Assembly (NCBI RefSeq): GCF_003952465.1
Contig: NZ_CP034448.1
Coordinates: 5,929,001 to 5,993,000 of the forward strand
DNA length: 64,000 nucleotides
Direction of reading: 5' to 3'
Source of the DNA: Mesorhizobium sp. M1B.F.Ca.ET.045.04.1.1
GTDB lineage: Bacteria > Pseudomonadota > Alphaproteobacteria > Rhizobiales > Rhizobiaceae
The notes below the pieces were generated by a model. It did no database searches and was not told where the DNA came from. It saw only the letters and a list, made by a program, of their open reading frames with translations. Below are positions 24,717 through 34,579 of this stretch, in pieces. Within the stretch, counting starts at the first letter, position 1; every line of letters begins with the position of its first letter. The translations under genes and the position numbers were made by a program.

Positions 24717-25139
24717 ATGAACAAGATGAATCGCAGGTCTGCAATTGCCCTCGGCGTGACGGCCGCGACGATTGCGCCCCTGTTCGCAACGGCAACATTC
24801 GCCAAGACAAAGAAGTACGGTCCGAAGGAAGGCAAGGAGATTGCCGCCGGCGTCAGGGTTGTGGAGGTCGGCACCGGCAATTCCGATATTCCCGCCTACA
24901 AAAGCATCTCTATTGTCGACGTCGTGTTTCAACCGGGAGCACACGCGCCTCAAAGTGTGATGGACAACGACATGGTGTGCACGATTACGTCGGGTGCATT
25001 CACCATCAAGAAGGCTGACAAGGAGTTCAAGCTCAAGGTGGGTGACATGTATACCTGCTCCAAGGGCAAGACCGACGAGGCGACGAACACGAGCAAGGAA
25101 GTCGGCATCCATCGGATCGCCATTCTGGTGCCCGCGTAA
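24717..25139 (+). CDS. Exported cupin-domain protein
   Basis: A 140-residue protein with a twin-arginine leader (NRRSAIALGVTAATIAPLF). The remaining 110 residues form a small cupin: FQPGAHAPQSVMDNDMVCTITSGAFTI is motif 1 and FKLKVGDMYTC is the start of motif 2. Metal ligands of classical cupins are reduced (one His in motif 1), so an enzymatic role is uncertain. ggagg lies six bases before ATG 24717. It is separated from the copper operon by a palindromic repeat and has its own promoter region. Confidence 0.72.
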   Translation: MNKMNRRSAIALGVTAATIAPLFATATFAKTKKYGPKEGKEIAAGVRVVEVGTGNSDIPAYKSISIVDVVFQPGAHAPQSVMDNDMVCTITSGAFTIKKADKEFKLKVGDMYTCSKGKTDEATNTSKEVGIHRIAILVPA

Positions 25140-25332
25140 GCGAAGATCGCAGGCGGTCGCGACCCATCGCCGCCCGCCCCTTGCAGCCGCCACGCTCGCC
25201 CTGGCCCCGGCGTGGCGGCTGGCCAGCCTTGGTCACGAAGGCCGCAAGACGGCTTGTTCGGCGCGTATCACAAAAGTGACGTTGTGGCCGCGCTATATGC
25301 TGGGTTCATGCAGCAAAGACAGGGTTCTGGTT

Positions 25333-25566
25333 ATGAACGCCAGCGAACTGCAGGCCATAGGCGATACGCTGATGCGCCTCGTCACCCCCGAAATGACACC
25401 GAAGGAGCTGGTCAAGACCGTCCGCAAGGTGCATCCCAATGCCAAGAAGAAGGATATCGCCCGCGCCGCCTTCCACGCCATCATCGCCAATGCCGACCAG
25501 GACCTCGGCAAATCGAGGAACCTGCAGGCCTTCGCGCTCGCCGAACGCACCCAGCAGGCGGAATAG
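25333..25566 (+). CDS. Small conserved hypothetical protein
   Basis: A 77-residue helical, soluble protein (MNASELQAIGDTLMRLV...). It has a basic central stretch (VRKVHPNAKKKDIARAAFHAII) but no known DNA-binding motif. Similar proteins recur in Rhizobiales genomes; the function is unknown. The start at ATG 25333 sits just before the conserved-looking N-terminus. Confidence 0.6.
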   Translation: MNASELQAIGDTLMRLVTPEMTPKELVKTVRKVHPNAKKKDIARAAFHAIIANADQDLGKSRNLQAFALAERTQQAE

Positions 25567-25673
25567 CGACTACCGACGATAGCTGCAAATTGCATCGATC
25601 GAATTGTGAGAAAATTAATCAGCGATTTCTAATATTATAGGTCACCCGGCAACGAATTCCGGCGACGGACCCC

Positions 25674-25820
25674 ATGACCAAGAACCTCGGCAACGCCAAG
25701 CCCAATGCTCCAGCGAGAGAGATGAAACCCTCGCCGCTCGGCAGGATCGCGCCGGCGCTGTTCCCCCTGGTGGTCGCGGCGCTCGGCTATCTCCTCGGCA
25801 AGCAGTTCTTCGGCTTCTGA
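25674..25820 (+). CDS. Tiny C-terminal-anchor membrane protein
   Basis: A 48-residue protein: a polar N-terminus (MTKNLGNAKPNAPAREMK) and one membrane helix (ALFPLVVAALGYLLGKQFF) close to the C-terminus. No clear Shine-Dalgarno is seen, so coding status rests on composition and the clean frame. Confidence 0.45.
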   Translation: MTKNLGNAKPNAPAREMKPSPLGRIAPALFPLVVAALGYLLGKQFFGF

Positions 25821-25919
25821 TCCGAGACTCGCCTCCTTTCTACGCTTCCCATGGCAAACCGATTGCAAAATGCAATCGGATGTGCATCCTTGGCCTGACG
25901 GATCGCAAAGGAGGCGCCG

Positions 25920-26471
25920 ATGGCCAGGATCGTCTATTCCATGCTGATGTCGCTGGACGGCTATATTGCCGGGCCGGACGGGAACATCGGCCTGCCGGTG
26001 CCCGAGGAGCAACTGCACCGGCATTTCAACGAGGATATGCGGCGGACCGCGATCGAGCTCTGCGGGCGCCGCCTATACGAGATGATGCGCTTCTGGGACG
26101 ATCCGGAAAGGGAGGCCGGCGCCGAGGTCGAGCGGGATTTTGCCCGCGCGTGGCGCGATACGCCGAAGATCGTGTTTTCGACGACGCTCCGCGAGGTCGG
26201 CGCCAATGCGCGCCTGGCGGATGGCGACGCCGTGGCGGTGGCAAGGTCGCTGAAGGCTGAGACGGATGGCCAGATCGGCGTCGGCGGCGCCGAATTGGCC
26301 AGGCATCTGGCCCGCGCCGGCCTGATCGACGAGTACCGGCTCTACATGCATCCGGTCGTGCTCGGCGGCGGTAAGCCGTATTTCGCGCGTGGTCTGTCGC
26401 TCTCGCTGGCGCCGCTTGGCACGGAGCGCCTCTCCCAGGGCGTGACGCTGCTGCGCTACGCGCCCGCCTGA
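25920..26471 (+). CDS. Dihydrofolate reductase-fold (RibD C-terminal-like) protein
   Basis: A 183-residue protein of the DHFR/RibD-C fold. MARIVYSMLMSLDGYIAGPDG is the usual N-terminal strand and loop, IGVGGAELARHLARAGLIDEYRLYMHPVVLGGGKPYF is the NADPH-binding and C-terminal signature. Members are pyrimidine or pterin reductases or unassigned reductases; the substrate is unknown. aaaggagg lies six bases before ATG 25920, a strong ribosome site. It is monocistronic. Confidence 0.82.
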   Translation: MARIVYSMLMSLDGYIAGPDGNIGLPVPEEQLHRHFNEDMRRTAIELCGRRLYEMMRFWDDPEREAGAEVERDFARAWRDTPKIVFSTTLREVGANARLADGDAVAVARSLKAETDGQIGVGGAELARHLARAGLIDEYRLYMHPVVLGGGKPYFARGLSLSLAPLGTERLSQGVTLLRYAPA

Positions 26472-27063
26472 GCGGACAAGTTCAATGCGGGCCGCCGAAG
26501 CAGGATCAGCAAGACTGCCGCTTCGGCCGTTTGCGCCGGCCCTGCTGCTTTGGTCCTAGGGCCTAGGTCGTTCTTGCCCTTGCATGAGCGCAAGCGCATG
26601 TTTCAGATAGCCGGCAGGCTCGCAAACTCCGGTCAGGCCCGGCCGCCGAACCCAATACACCCCCCAGGCTGCCGGGCCGCCGGTGTAACGCACGCCGCGC
26701 AAGCAAAGCCTCCAACCGCATCACATCCGAGCCGAAACCAATTCTATCGGTGCGCCGGACATGCCCGGCCCATCCGCTTCGAAATGCGTTCGTGACGCGC
26801 TGCCGCATCGTCTCGCAAACCCGGCACCACAGCGAAGTCGAATTCTGTTAAGGGCCAACCCAATCAAGATTTCGAAGCCGGGCTTTTGGTCAACCAGGAC
26901 GGCATTTGCTCGACATTTGTTTTCAAAATGGGAAATTGGCGAGCATCCAACGACGTATCTCCTACTAAAGTCCAAGGAAAAGAACCTTGCGGCAACTTGA
27001 TGCCCGCTAGATCGTATTGCTGTTCGGGATCAAATTCTTGGGCTGAAGCGCTGGGGCCATTCC
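26472..27063. other. Intergenic region of about 590 bases, no gene seen
   Basis: The GC content drops between about 26830 and 26970. I see no reading frame with conserved-looking composition on either strand, no tRNA-like fold and no copy of the repeat families. It could hold a decayed gene or an unrecognised small RNA. Confidence 0.4.
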
Positions 27064-27282
27064 ATGGTGGCAGGCGAACCAGACAGTGTCCGCGTGAAAT
27101 TCATCAACGGCCAATGGCTGGTGCGCGCCGTCGAAGGCGGCAGGCTGACCCATCAGCTGTTCGACATCCACGCGGAAGCCGAAGCCTTCGCCGAGGAGGA
27201 ACGCCACCGGCTGGGTCTGCCGGGCGAGCCGCCGGCATCGGAGCCGGTCGAGACAAGGCGGCGCGGCGGACGCGGGCGCTGA
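27064..27282 (+). CDS. Small conserved hypothetical protein
   Basis: A 72-residue soluble protein. VRVKFINGQWLVRAVEGGRLTHQLFDIHAEAEAFAEEER looks like a small beta-rich domain of the DUF2188 kind, followed by a charged tail rich in Arg and Gly. No known function. The position upstream of the SRAP gene may be incidental. Confidence 0.5.
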   Translation: MVAGEPDSVRVKFINGQWLVRAVEGGRLTHQLFDIHAEAEAFAEEERHRLGLPGEPPASEPVETRRRGGRGR

Positions 27283-27387
27283 GCGTCCGATATCCTCAAT
27301 TGGTGTGGCTTACGTCGCCTCTCCGGCAACCTGGTTTGCGCTCCGCGGAAAATGTGGGAACAATCGGCGGACGGGGAAGTGCTGCCG

Positions 27388-28092
27388 ATGTGCAATCTCT
27401 ACAACATCACCACCACCCAGGAGGCGATCCGCCAATGGACGCGCGCTCTGCGCGACATTTCCGGCAATCTCGAGCCTTCGGTGGATATCTACCCCAACCA
27501 ACAGGCGCCGGTGGTGCGCAACGTAGCCGACGGCAGCCGCGAGCTTGCCAACCTGCGCTGGGGCATGCCGACGCCGGCCGAGCGCATGCGCGGCAACGCC
27601 GATTCCGGCACGACCAACATCCGCAACCCGCAATACGCCCACTGGCTGCCTTATCTCGGCATCGAGAACCGCTGCGTGGTGCCTGTGACGAGCTTCGCCG
27701 AACCTTCGCCTCAGCCCGGGGACAAGGACCCCGAAACCGGCGTGCAAAAGAATTTCTGGTTCGCGCTGAGCGAGGAGCGACCGCTGTTCTTCTTCGCCGG
27801 CCTGTGGACGCCCTGGCACGGCGTGCGCAAGGTGAAGGAAGGCCCGGGCGACCACGAGCTCTACGGCTTCCTGACGACCAGGCCGAACGCGCTGATCGCG
27901 CCGATCCACGAGAAGGCGATGCCGGTGATCCTGACCACGCTGGAAGAGACCGAGTTGTGGCTGACGGCGCCATGGTCTGAAGCGAAGAAGCTACAGCGGC
28001 CGGCGCCGGACGACGCGCTGGTGATTGTCGAGAAGCCGGCGACGCAGATCAAGTTCCCGGCCGAACCCCCGGCGCAGGGTTCGTTGTTTTAG
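27388..28092 (+). CDS. SOS-response-associated peptidase (SRAP/YedK/HMCES family)
   Basis: A 234-residue SRAP protein, which forms a thiazolidine crosslink with abasic sites in single-stranded DNA and protects them from error-prone repair. The family requires Met removal to expose Cys2, so ATG 27388 (MCNLYN) is the right start rather than upstream codons. Other signatures are LRWGMPTP, TTNIRNP, RCVVPVTSFAEP and IHEKAMPVIL, carrying the active-site Asn, Glu and His. It lies less than 2 kb from a LexA box, but I saw no LexA box directly in front of it. Confidence 0.9.
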   Translation: MCNLYNITTTQEAIRQWTRALRDISGNLEPSVDIYPNQQAPVVRNVADGSRELANLRWGMPTPAERMRGNADSGTTNIRNPQYAHWLPYLGIENRCVVPVTSFAEPSPQPGDKDPETGVQKNFWFALSEERPLFFFAGLWTPWHGVRKVKEGPGDHELYGFLTTRPNALIAPIHEKAMPVILTTLEETELWLTAPWSEAKKLQRPAPDDALVIVEKPATQIKFPAEPPAQGSLF

Positions 28093-28117
28093 TTAGCTGC
28101 TTCGCGTGCTCGAAGTT

Positions 28118-28441
28118 TCAACTAAACGCCCTTCCGATCAACCTTCCAACCAATATGAAACAGGCTAGCGAAACCAGCGGGAGAACTCCCAGCGTCACTA
28201 TGCTCATGACCAAGAACCATCCGGAGATCGGAAAGCCCGTGTCATTTGATAGATTTGCCAGCCACACAGTGACGCCAATTGCGGGCAGGACCGAAACGAA
28301 GCCGAGAACATCGGCAAGTTTACTGCGCCTCGTTCGCGAAAGCGGCCTTCCGACCCAACGAAGGAATGCGGCAAGAGCGGCGAGATAATAAAATGCGAGG
28401 ATAGCGTATTGAGTCCCGTAGTCATTGAGAAACCGATCCAA
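28118..28441 (-). CDS. Small membrane protein
   Basis: A 107-residue protein with three predicted spans (YAILAFYYLAALAAFL, VLGFVSVLPAIGVTVWL and VMSIVTLGVLPLVSLACFIL). It is not a recognised family. The start is TTG 28441, chosen because aggagg lies six bases upstream; no ATG in this frame would preserve the first helix. Confidence 0.55.
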   Translation of the reverse strand: MDRFLNDYGTQYAILAFYYLAALAAFLRWVGRPLSRTRRSKLADVLGFVSVLPAIGVTVWLANLSNDTGFPISGWFLVMSIVTLGVLPLVSLACFILVGRLIGRAFS

Positions 28442-28525
28442 ATCGATCCTCCTGAGGCCACCGTCAACCGTCGTTGACTGTCAGATATCTGATACTGCAA
28501 AACTATTTAGAAGATACAAAGCACC

Positions 28526-28786
28526 TTATCCCCTCGCCTTCTGCAGCACCCAGATATAACCCTTGGGCGGGTGATCCTGGTCGATGAACTTGGTCTTCAC
28601 CTCGGTATCCCTGCGGCCGCAGCGTTTGCAGCGGAAGCGGATGGCTTCGAGCGGCTTGTTCCAGCCCACCACCTTGGCCACGTCGTTCGCCTTGAAGCGG
28701 CCGACGTGATAGCAGTGGCGGCATTCGACGATGAGCAGCATGTTGGCCTTGGCCGCCCGGCCGACGCTGTCCATGGGTCCGGCCAT
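28526..28786 (-). CDS. Conserved hypothetical protein with zinc-ribbon-like Cys pairs
   Basis: An 86-residue protein with CRHC at 22-25 and CKRC at 53-56, a pattern that could hold one zinc. It lies four bases after the upstream gene's stop (28791), so the two form an operon whose promoter contains a LexA box at 29141. Nucleic-acid binding is plausible given ribbon type and basic residues but is unproven. Proteins of this kind recur in Rhizobiales. Confidence 0.65.
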   Translation of the reverse strand: MAGPMDSVGRAAKANMLLIVECRHCYHVGRFKANDVAKVVGWNKPLEAIRFRCKRCGRRDTEVKTKFIDQDHPPKGYIWVLQKARG

Positions 28787-28790
28787 TTTC

Positions 28791-29084
28791 TCATGTCCGG
28801 TCTGAATAATCCTCGGGCAGCGGCAAGAGGCCGAGCCAGACGGCGCGGAAATCGGGTTCCCGGCCCGCCACCGCGCCCATCACCTCATGCAGCCGTTCCA
28901 CCAGGCCATTGAGCCGCCAGTACATTTCGCCATTGGTCTTGAGGTTGAGCTGCGCCGCCAACACTGTCTGGCGCAGCTCCAGCGCGTCACGAATGATCGC
29001 CTCCGCGTCCGATCGGAACAATCTGTCATAGCGGCTTTTCCGTCTGCCCAATGCGGCTCTCCTGATTGCGAGCAACCGCCCCAT
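28791..29084 (-). CDS. Conserved hypothetical protein, first gene behind a LexA box
   Basis: A 97-residue, largely helical protein (basic N-terminus MGRLLAIRRAALGRRKSRYDRLF, then FRSDAEAIIRDALELRQTVLAAQ). No known domain. Its ATG at 29084 lies 57 bases from the LexA box (29141-29155) that it shares with the divergent small gene at 29188, so DNA-damage induction is predicted. The downstream partner is the zinc-ribbon-like protein. Confidence 0.62.
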   Translation of the reverse strand: MGRLLAIRRAALGRRKSRYDRLFRSDAEAIIRDALELRQTVLAAQLNLKTNGEMYWRLNGLVERLHEVMGAVAGREPDFRAVWLGLLPLPEDYSDRT

Positions 29085-29140
29085 CTCCTGACAAAATAGG
29101 AACCCATTCCTCGTCGAGTCAATTCGTCCTTGACAAATTT

Positions 29141-29155
29141 GTTCCCTTTTTGTTC
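29141..29155. promoter_or_regulatory. LexA (SOS) box, GTTC-N7-GTTC
   Basis: GTTCCCTTTTTGTTC matches the alphaproteobacterial LexA site GTTC-N7-GTTC, with the A/T-rich centre seen in rhizobial boxes. A TTGACA at 29130 is a candidate -35 for the rightward gene. The box lies in the 103-base gap between two divergent small-gene units. Confidence 0.72.
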
Positions 29156-29187
29156 ACATGCTAATGGAAGCCAGAGGAGCAACCGCC

Positions 29188-29373
29188 ATGGATCACATCG
29201 TCAGGCTCGACAGCCGCCAGGAGGCGGCGCTTCAGGCAGTCGCGGAGCGCTTTATCGCGCAGCATAAGGGCGATCCGGTAAAGGCGTTGAAGGAGATGAT
29301 CGTGCTCAACGGGCACTTGCAGGAGCGGCTCGACGCGATTGGTGCGCCGACGCGGCCTAGGTGGCAAGGGTAG
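29188..29373 (+). CDS. Small conserved protein, divergent from the SOS-type operon
   Basis: A 61-residue soluble helical protein (MDHIVRLDSRQEAALQAVAERFI...) with no recognised domain. agaggag lies nine bases before ATG 29188; an earlier in-frame start at 29158 is less likely because it would precede the ribosome site. The LexA box is 32 bases upstream, so SOS control is expected. Confidence 0.6.
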   Translation: MDHIVRLDSRQEAALQAVAERFIAQHKGDPVKALKEMIVLNGHLQERLDAIGAPTRPRWQG

Positions 29374-29403
29374 CTAACGCAGGTAGGTCGGCGCTCTACG
29401 ATA

Positions 29404-29560
29404 CCCCCCTCTGTCCTGCCGGACATCTCCCCCTCAAGGGGGAGATCGGATGTCGCGTCGCCTTTCGCCAACCTCCAACGTTGCAGGAATGAGCGGGGCG
29501 CCGAAGCTGCCAATCTCCCCACCTGTGGGGGAGATGTCCGGCAGGACAGAGGCGGGGCGC
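29404..29560. repeat. Large tctccccc palindrome pair
   Basis: Two outward-facing copies of the intergenic repeat. The left arm begins ccccctctgtcctgccggac and the right arm ends in its near complement (gtccggcaggacagagg...ggggc), making a composite inverted repeat of about 155 bases between converging genes. Confidence 0.7.
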
Positions 29561-29628
29561 GAAGGAACGCGGCTTTGCTAATTGGCGAACCTCGGTGACC
29601 GAGATTCGCCTAGGCGGGTCCCAAAAGC

Positions 29629-30561
29629 CTACGCCTTCACCCGCTTCAGCGCCTGCGCCATGCAGTGGATGCCGCCGCCGGTCTTGGAGATCTCGCTCAT
29701 GTCGACGGCCGCGACCTCGAAGCCCTGCGCCTTCAATTTTTCGATCAGCGTCTTGCTCGAGGTCGGGGCGATCACCCTGTCCTTGCCGAGCGACATGAAG
29801 TTGCAGCCGAGCGCCATCGTGTCCTGGAAGGGCACGTCGATGATCTCGTGGCCCTTGCCCTTCAGCCAGTCGACGATGCCGGGCTCGGTGCAGGCGAGGC
29901 AGACGGCGGTGAGCTTTTCGGCGATCGGCACCACCATCAGGTCGATGTGGACATAGTATTCGTCGATGAAGGCGATGCGGGTTTCCCAGCCTTCCTTGTC
30001 GAACCAGGCCTGCACCTGGCGCGCGCCCTCTTCCTGGGTGCGGGCGCCGCCACAGCCGATCAGCACCACGCCCTCCTCGATGACGTTGAAGTCGCCGCCC
30101 TCGAAGGTGCCGGCGGTGACCATGTCGTAGATCGGAATGCCGAGCTTCTCATAGGTGCGGATGGCGGCGTAGTTCTCGCCGCGCCGCCACCAGTTGGCCA
30201 TGGCGGTGATGAAGGCGCCGTAGGGCGTCATGACGCTGGAGTCGCGCGAATAGACCTGCATCGGCAGTTCCGGCGTCGGCTCGTGCCAGTGGATGTTGAC
30301 GCCGAAATGCTCGTAGGCGGCGACGAGGTCCTTGTGCTGCGCCTGCGCGATCTGAACGTTGCAGGGCGCCTCGCGCAGATGTTTCCTCGACAGCGAGCTG
30401 GTCGACAGATGCCGCAGGAAATTGGGCGAGCCGAGCAGCACGTCGGTCAGCACGTCGGTTTCGTTGGCGAAGCCCCAAGCGGTGAGCGGCTTGGTGCCGC
30501 CGGCGGGGTTGCGGCGCTGCAGCGAGAACGGCTCGGCGACGATGCGGTCATGGACGGTCAT
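29629..30561 (-). CDS. Amidinotransferase/dimethylargininase (DDAH)-family hydrolase
   Basis: A 310-residue guanidine-modifying enzyme with a five-bladed propeller fold, related to dimethylarginine dimethylaminohydrolase and arginine deiminase. Signatures are TFEGGDFNVIEEG, YYVHIDLMVVP (catalytic His) and GGGIHCMAQ with the nucleophile Cys300. These enzymes convert a guanidino substrate to a ureido product. ATG 30561 has aggag about six bases upstream. It follows an M20 amidohydrolase gene by 24 bases in one operon, facing a LysR regulator and a polyamine-type ABC transporter. The exact substrate is unknown. Confidence 0.82.
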   Translation of the reverse strand: MTVHDRIVAEPFSLQRRNPAGGTKPLTAWGFANETDVLTDVLLGSPNFLRHLSTSSLSRKHLREAPCNVQIAQAQHKDLVAAYEHFGVNIHWHEPTPELPMQVYSRDSSVMTPYGAFITAMANWWRRGENYAAIRTYEKLGIPIYDMVTAGTFEGGDFNVIEEGVVLIGCGGARTQEEGARQVQAWFDKEGWETRIAFIDEYYVHIDLMVVPIAEKLTAVCLACTEPGIVDWLKGKGHEIIDVPFQDTMALGCNFMSLGKDRVIAPTSSKTLIEKLKAQGFEVAAVDMSEISKTGGGIHCMAQALKRVKA

Positions 30562-30585
30562 GGGGTTCTCCTCGATTGATATTCG

Positions 30586-32181
30586 TCATGCGGTGGAGGC
30601 AGCCGGGATCCACCAGTCGCGTCCACGCGGCGTGGTGACATATTCCGGCCAGCGGAAATTGATCGGCGGTTCGTAGTCGCAAAGCGGCGCGATCCAGTTG
30701 GAGCCGCCGACGCCGCCGCCGGTGCGGGCGACGAACTCGTCCATCGCGCCGTCGCGCGCGGTCTTGTCCTCAAGCAGGCGAAGCGCGGTCAGCGCGACCG
30801 TCTTCGAGGCGCAGGTGACCATCGGGTCGATGGTGGCGGAAATGCCGCCCAGCGCGTTCATCACCCAGGCTGGATAGACGTGGCCGTTTGCCGAGCGCAA
30901 CGCCGGCCGGGCGACATAGAAACGCGATGTCGGCGCGTGCCAGCTCATGTCGGTATAGTCGTCCGAGGTCGAGTTCACCTGCGACGGCGGCAGGTCGCGG
31001 CGCAGGATCGCCTCGGCCTCCTGCGGCGAAATCAGCCGCTCCAGTTCGTCGATGAACGGATTTTCGGTCGCTTCGCCGCCGGCATTGACCTGGACCTCGC
31101 GGGCGATCGCTCTCGCCTCCTCGCTCCACTGCGGCGCTCCGACAGTCGAGAGAGCCGCGTAGGTGATCCCGGCCATAGCGTGGTTGGCGAGGCCCGGGCG
31201 CGACTTCGACACCCAGTGGCGCTCGTAGCGGCAGCCGCTCATCCTGGCGGCCGCTTCCGCGTTGCGGTCGAGCACGGCGGTCACCTGCTCGGCCATGGCA
31301 ATGGTCGGCACGCGGATCATGTACTGGATTTCGGACAAGCTGGCCGGCAGATTGTCGGCCGTCGCCTGCCCCGCGGTCAGGATCGCCTCGCTGATCGACC
31401 AGCCGCCCTGATGCGTCAGCATGGAATCGCGCAGCGCCTTGGAGGCCATGTACATCATCATCAGCGCGTCGTTGGCGCCCGGCGCCCGCACCGCCGAATG
31501 CGCCTGCGGGATCGGCGCTGAATCGCCCGCCGCACGCGCCCAATGCTCCGGCTCGTCGCAGACGAAGCGATAGATCATCGCGTAGGCCGCGCCGCAATGC
31601 GTGTCCCAGCGCGCCGTGTTGCAGAGCGGCAGCATGTAGAAGGGGTGGAAGGAGATCATGCCGGCGAGGCCGTCATAATAGCCCTTGGCCGCGTGGATGG
31701 GCTTCGAGCCCCGCACCTTCTCGGCCGGCTCGCCGGTGAAGCGCAGCGTGCCCTTGATGCCGTGTTCCAGCATCGCCGCCTTGGCGGCGAGCAGGCCGCC
31801 GAGGCTGCCGATGCCGAGGCCCGAATGCGGATCGGTGTGGCCGCCGGCCTCGACGCTGAGACCCGGCCGCGGCCGCTTCACCGTCGCGGCGTCCTGGCAG
31901 TTGCCGGGCACGGCATCGTATTCGGCATACATGCCGACGGTCGGACCGTCGCCGTTCGTCCAGTGGGCGCAGAAAGCGGTCGGCATGCCGCCCGAGCCTT
32001 CCTCGACCGAAAAGCCCTCGCGTTTCAGCCGCTCGACATACCAGGCAGCCGATTGGTACTCGCGCCAGGCGGTCTCGCCGAAATCGAAGATCGTGCGCGT
32101 CCAGGCCGACAAGAGCGGCTGGATGCCGTCGATACAGGCAAGCGCGGTTTCCTGCGCTGAACTGGTCACCGGTTTCTCCAT
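30586..32181 (-). CDS. M20-family amidohydrolase, AbgB-like
   Basis: A 531-residue metalloamidase of the M20D group, which includes the p-aminobenzoyl-glutamate hydrolase subunit AbgB. GMYAEYDAVPG, GGHTDPHSGLGIGSLGG and the acidic metal ligands around them are the visible motifs; LRFTGEPAEKVRGSKPIHAAKGYYDGL carries the catalytic Glu. It is longer than most family members (about 480). ATG 32181 (MEKPVTSSAQE) precedes the conserved start. It forms an operon with the DDAH-type hydrolase and would cleave an N-acylated amino compound. Confidence 0.82.
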   Translation of the reverse strand: MEKPVTSSAQETALACIDGIQPLLSAWTRTIFDFGETAWREYQSAAWYVERLKREGFSVEEGSGGMPTAFCAHWTNGDGPTVGMYAEYDAVPGNCQDAATVKRPRPGLSVEAGGHTDPHSGLGIGSLGGLLAAKAAMLEHGIKGTLRFTGEPAEKVRGSKPIHAAKGYYDGLAGMISFHPFYMLPLCNTARWDTHCGAAYAMIYRFVCDEPEHWARAAGDSAPIPQAHSAVRAPGANDALMMMYMASKALRDSMLTHQGGWSISEAILTAGQATADNLPASLSEIQYMIRVPTIAMAEQVTAVLDRNAEAAARMSGCRYERHWVSKSRPGLANHAMAGITYAALSTVGAPQWSEEARAIAREVQVNAGGEATENPFIDELERLISPQEAEAILRRDLPPSQVNSTSDDYTDMSWHAPTSRFYVARPALRSANGHVYPAWVMNALGGISATIDPMVTCASKTVALTALRLLEDKTARDGAMDEFVARTGGGVGGSNWIAPLCDYEPPINFRWPEYVTTPRGRDWWIPAASTA

Positions 32182-32263
32182 GCCGCAAAGAAAGCAGTGA
32201 AGCGGCTCATCAAAAAGTGATATGTTTTCCCGGCTCGTGCAAATTCGGTTCACCTGAGGCCTC

Positions 32264-33151
32264 TTGCGAATACCGTCCACGCAGGCGCTGCGCGCCCTCG
32301 ACAGCTTCGCCCGTCACGGCAGCGTGTGGCGCGCCGCAGACGAGCTTCACCTCACCCGAAGCGCGGTCTCGCATCAGCTCCGGCTGCTCGAACGCGAGCT
32401 CGGCTTCGATCTTCTGGAGCGTATCGGCAAGGGCGTGGCGCTGACGCCGCGCGGCCAGCGCTATGCCGCCGACGTCAGGAAGGCGCTCACCGTGCTCGGC
32501 GACGCGGTGACGCAGAACGCCGGAAGCGGCGTCGGCGGCTCGTTTGCCGTGTCCTGCACGCCGGGCTTCGCCTCGCTGTTTTTGTCCACGCATATCGCGG
32601 AGTTCCGGCAGATGTATCCGGATGTGGCGCTGCACATATTGACGCCGCGCCGCCTCGACGACGTCTCCAATCCGGAGGCCGATGCCTTCATCGCCTTCGG
32701 CGTCGGCAACTGGCCGAACCGCGCGGTGGAGCTGCTTTGCGAGGTCTCCTTCACGCCGCTCTGCAGCCCGACGCTGCTCAATAAGGTCGGAGGCTTTTCC
32801 AAGCCTGCCGACGTGCTGCGCGCCAATCTGCTGCATCTCGGCGATACCGAGGACTGGGCGCGCTGGCTGGCGCTATCCAAGGTGGAAAATCCCGATACCG
32901 AGGGAGGCATCTTCTTTTCCGACATGAACCTCGTCTTCTCGGCGGCGATCGCCGGCCAGGGGATCGCCATGGGCGACGAGCTGACCGGCCGCCGGGCGCT
33001 GGGCGAAGGCCGCCTGGTCAAGCCGTTCGACACAGCGATCCCCTCGCCGCGCTCCTATTTCCTGGTCTTCGAGCATGCGAAGGCCGGGCATCCGGTGCTG
33101 AATGCGTTCAGCGGCTGGCTGAGGTCGAAGCTGTCGGAGAACAGGCTCTAG
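32264..33151 (+). CDS. LysR-family regulator (GcvA-like)
   Basis: A 295-residue LysR regulator. The N-terminal helix-turn-helix is ALRALDSFARHGSVWRAADELHLTRSAVSHQLRLLERELG; the effector domain contains GVGGSFAVSCTPGFASLF. The closest types are GcvA-like regulators, which often control the neighbouring divergent operon. The start is TTG 32264, 82 bases from the divergent M20 gene; its likely targets are that operon and the downstream ABC transporter. Confidence 0.85.
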   Translation: MRIPSTQALRALDSFARHGSVWRAADELHLTRSAVSHQLRLLERELGFDLLERIGKGVALTPRGQRYAADVRKALTVLGDAVTQNAGSGVGGSFAVSCTPGFASLFLSTHIAEFRQMYPDVALHILTPRRLDDVSNPEADAFIAFGVGNWPNRAVELLCEVSFTPLCSPTLLNKVGGFSKPADVLRANLLHLGDTEDWARWLALSKVENPDTEGGIFFSDMNLVFSAAIAGQGIAMGDELTGRRALGEGRLVKPFDTAIPSPRSYFLVFEHAKAGHPVLNAFSGWLRSKLSENRL

Positions 33152-33302
33152 TCTCCCCCCTCGAGGGGGAGATGGCCGCGAAGCGGTCAGAGGGGGTCGG
33201 TCCGACCGGGCTCGGCCTTCTGCGGCAGATGAAGGCTGGCGCTTCACGCGCGGCGACCTCCTCTGTCGCCTGCGGAGACATCTCCCCCTCGAGGAGGGAG
33301 AT
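33152..33302. repeat. tctccccc/gggggaga palindromic repeat pair
   Basis: Two copies of the intergenic palindrome (tcccccctcgagggggagat and catctccccctcgagg...) on either side of a short unique spacer between the LysR gene and the transporter operon. Confidence 0.65.
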
Positions 33303-33416
33303 TTGGCGCCCCGCCCGCCACCCGTGAATCAAATTTGCCGATCAGGCGAAAACTATTCGGTTGCGGCGGAGAGCCTCCCTGCCTACGATTTCACCCAAGA
33401 CCAAGGAAGAGGCAGG

Positions 33417-34511
<1,095 letters not shown>

Positions 34512-34579
34512 GCGCCGAAGCGGCCTGAAATCGCCGCACCGGCTTCCGGACCAGACCAATTAAAACAAGGGGAACTGAC

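Noticed and set aside
26563..26808. 81-codon minus-strand frame in the 26.5-27.0 kb gap
   Set aside because: Arg/Ala-rich composition, no conserved motif and no ribosome site.
33152..33302. CRISPR-like array suggested by repeated tctccccc words
   Set aside because: The repeats are palindromic, irregularly spaced and occur singly across the window; there are no uniform spacers and no cas genes.
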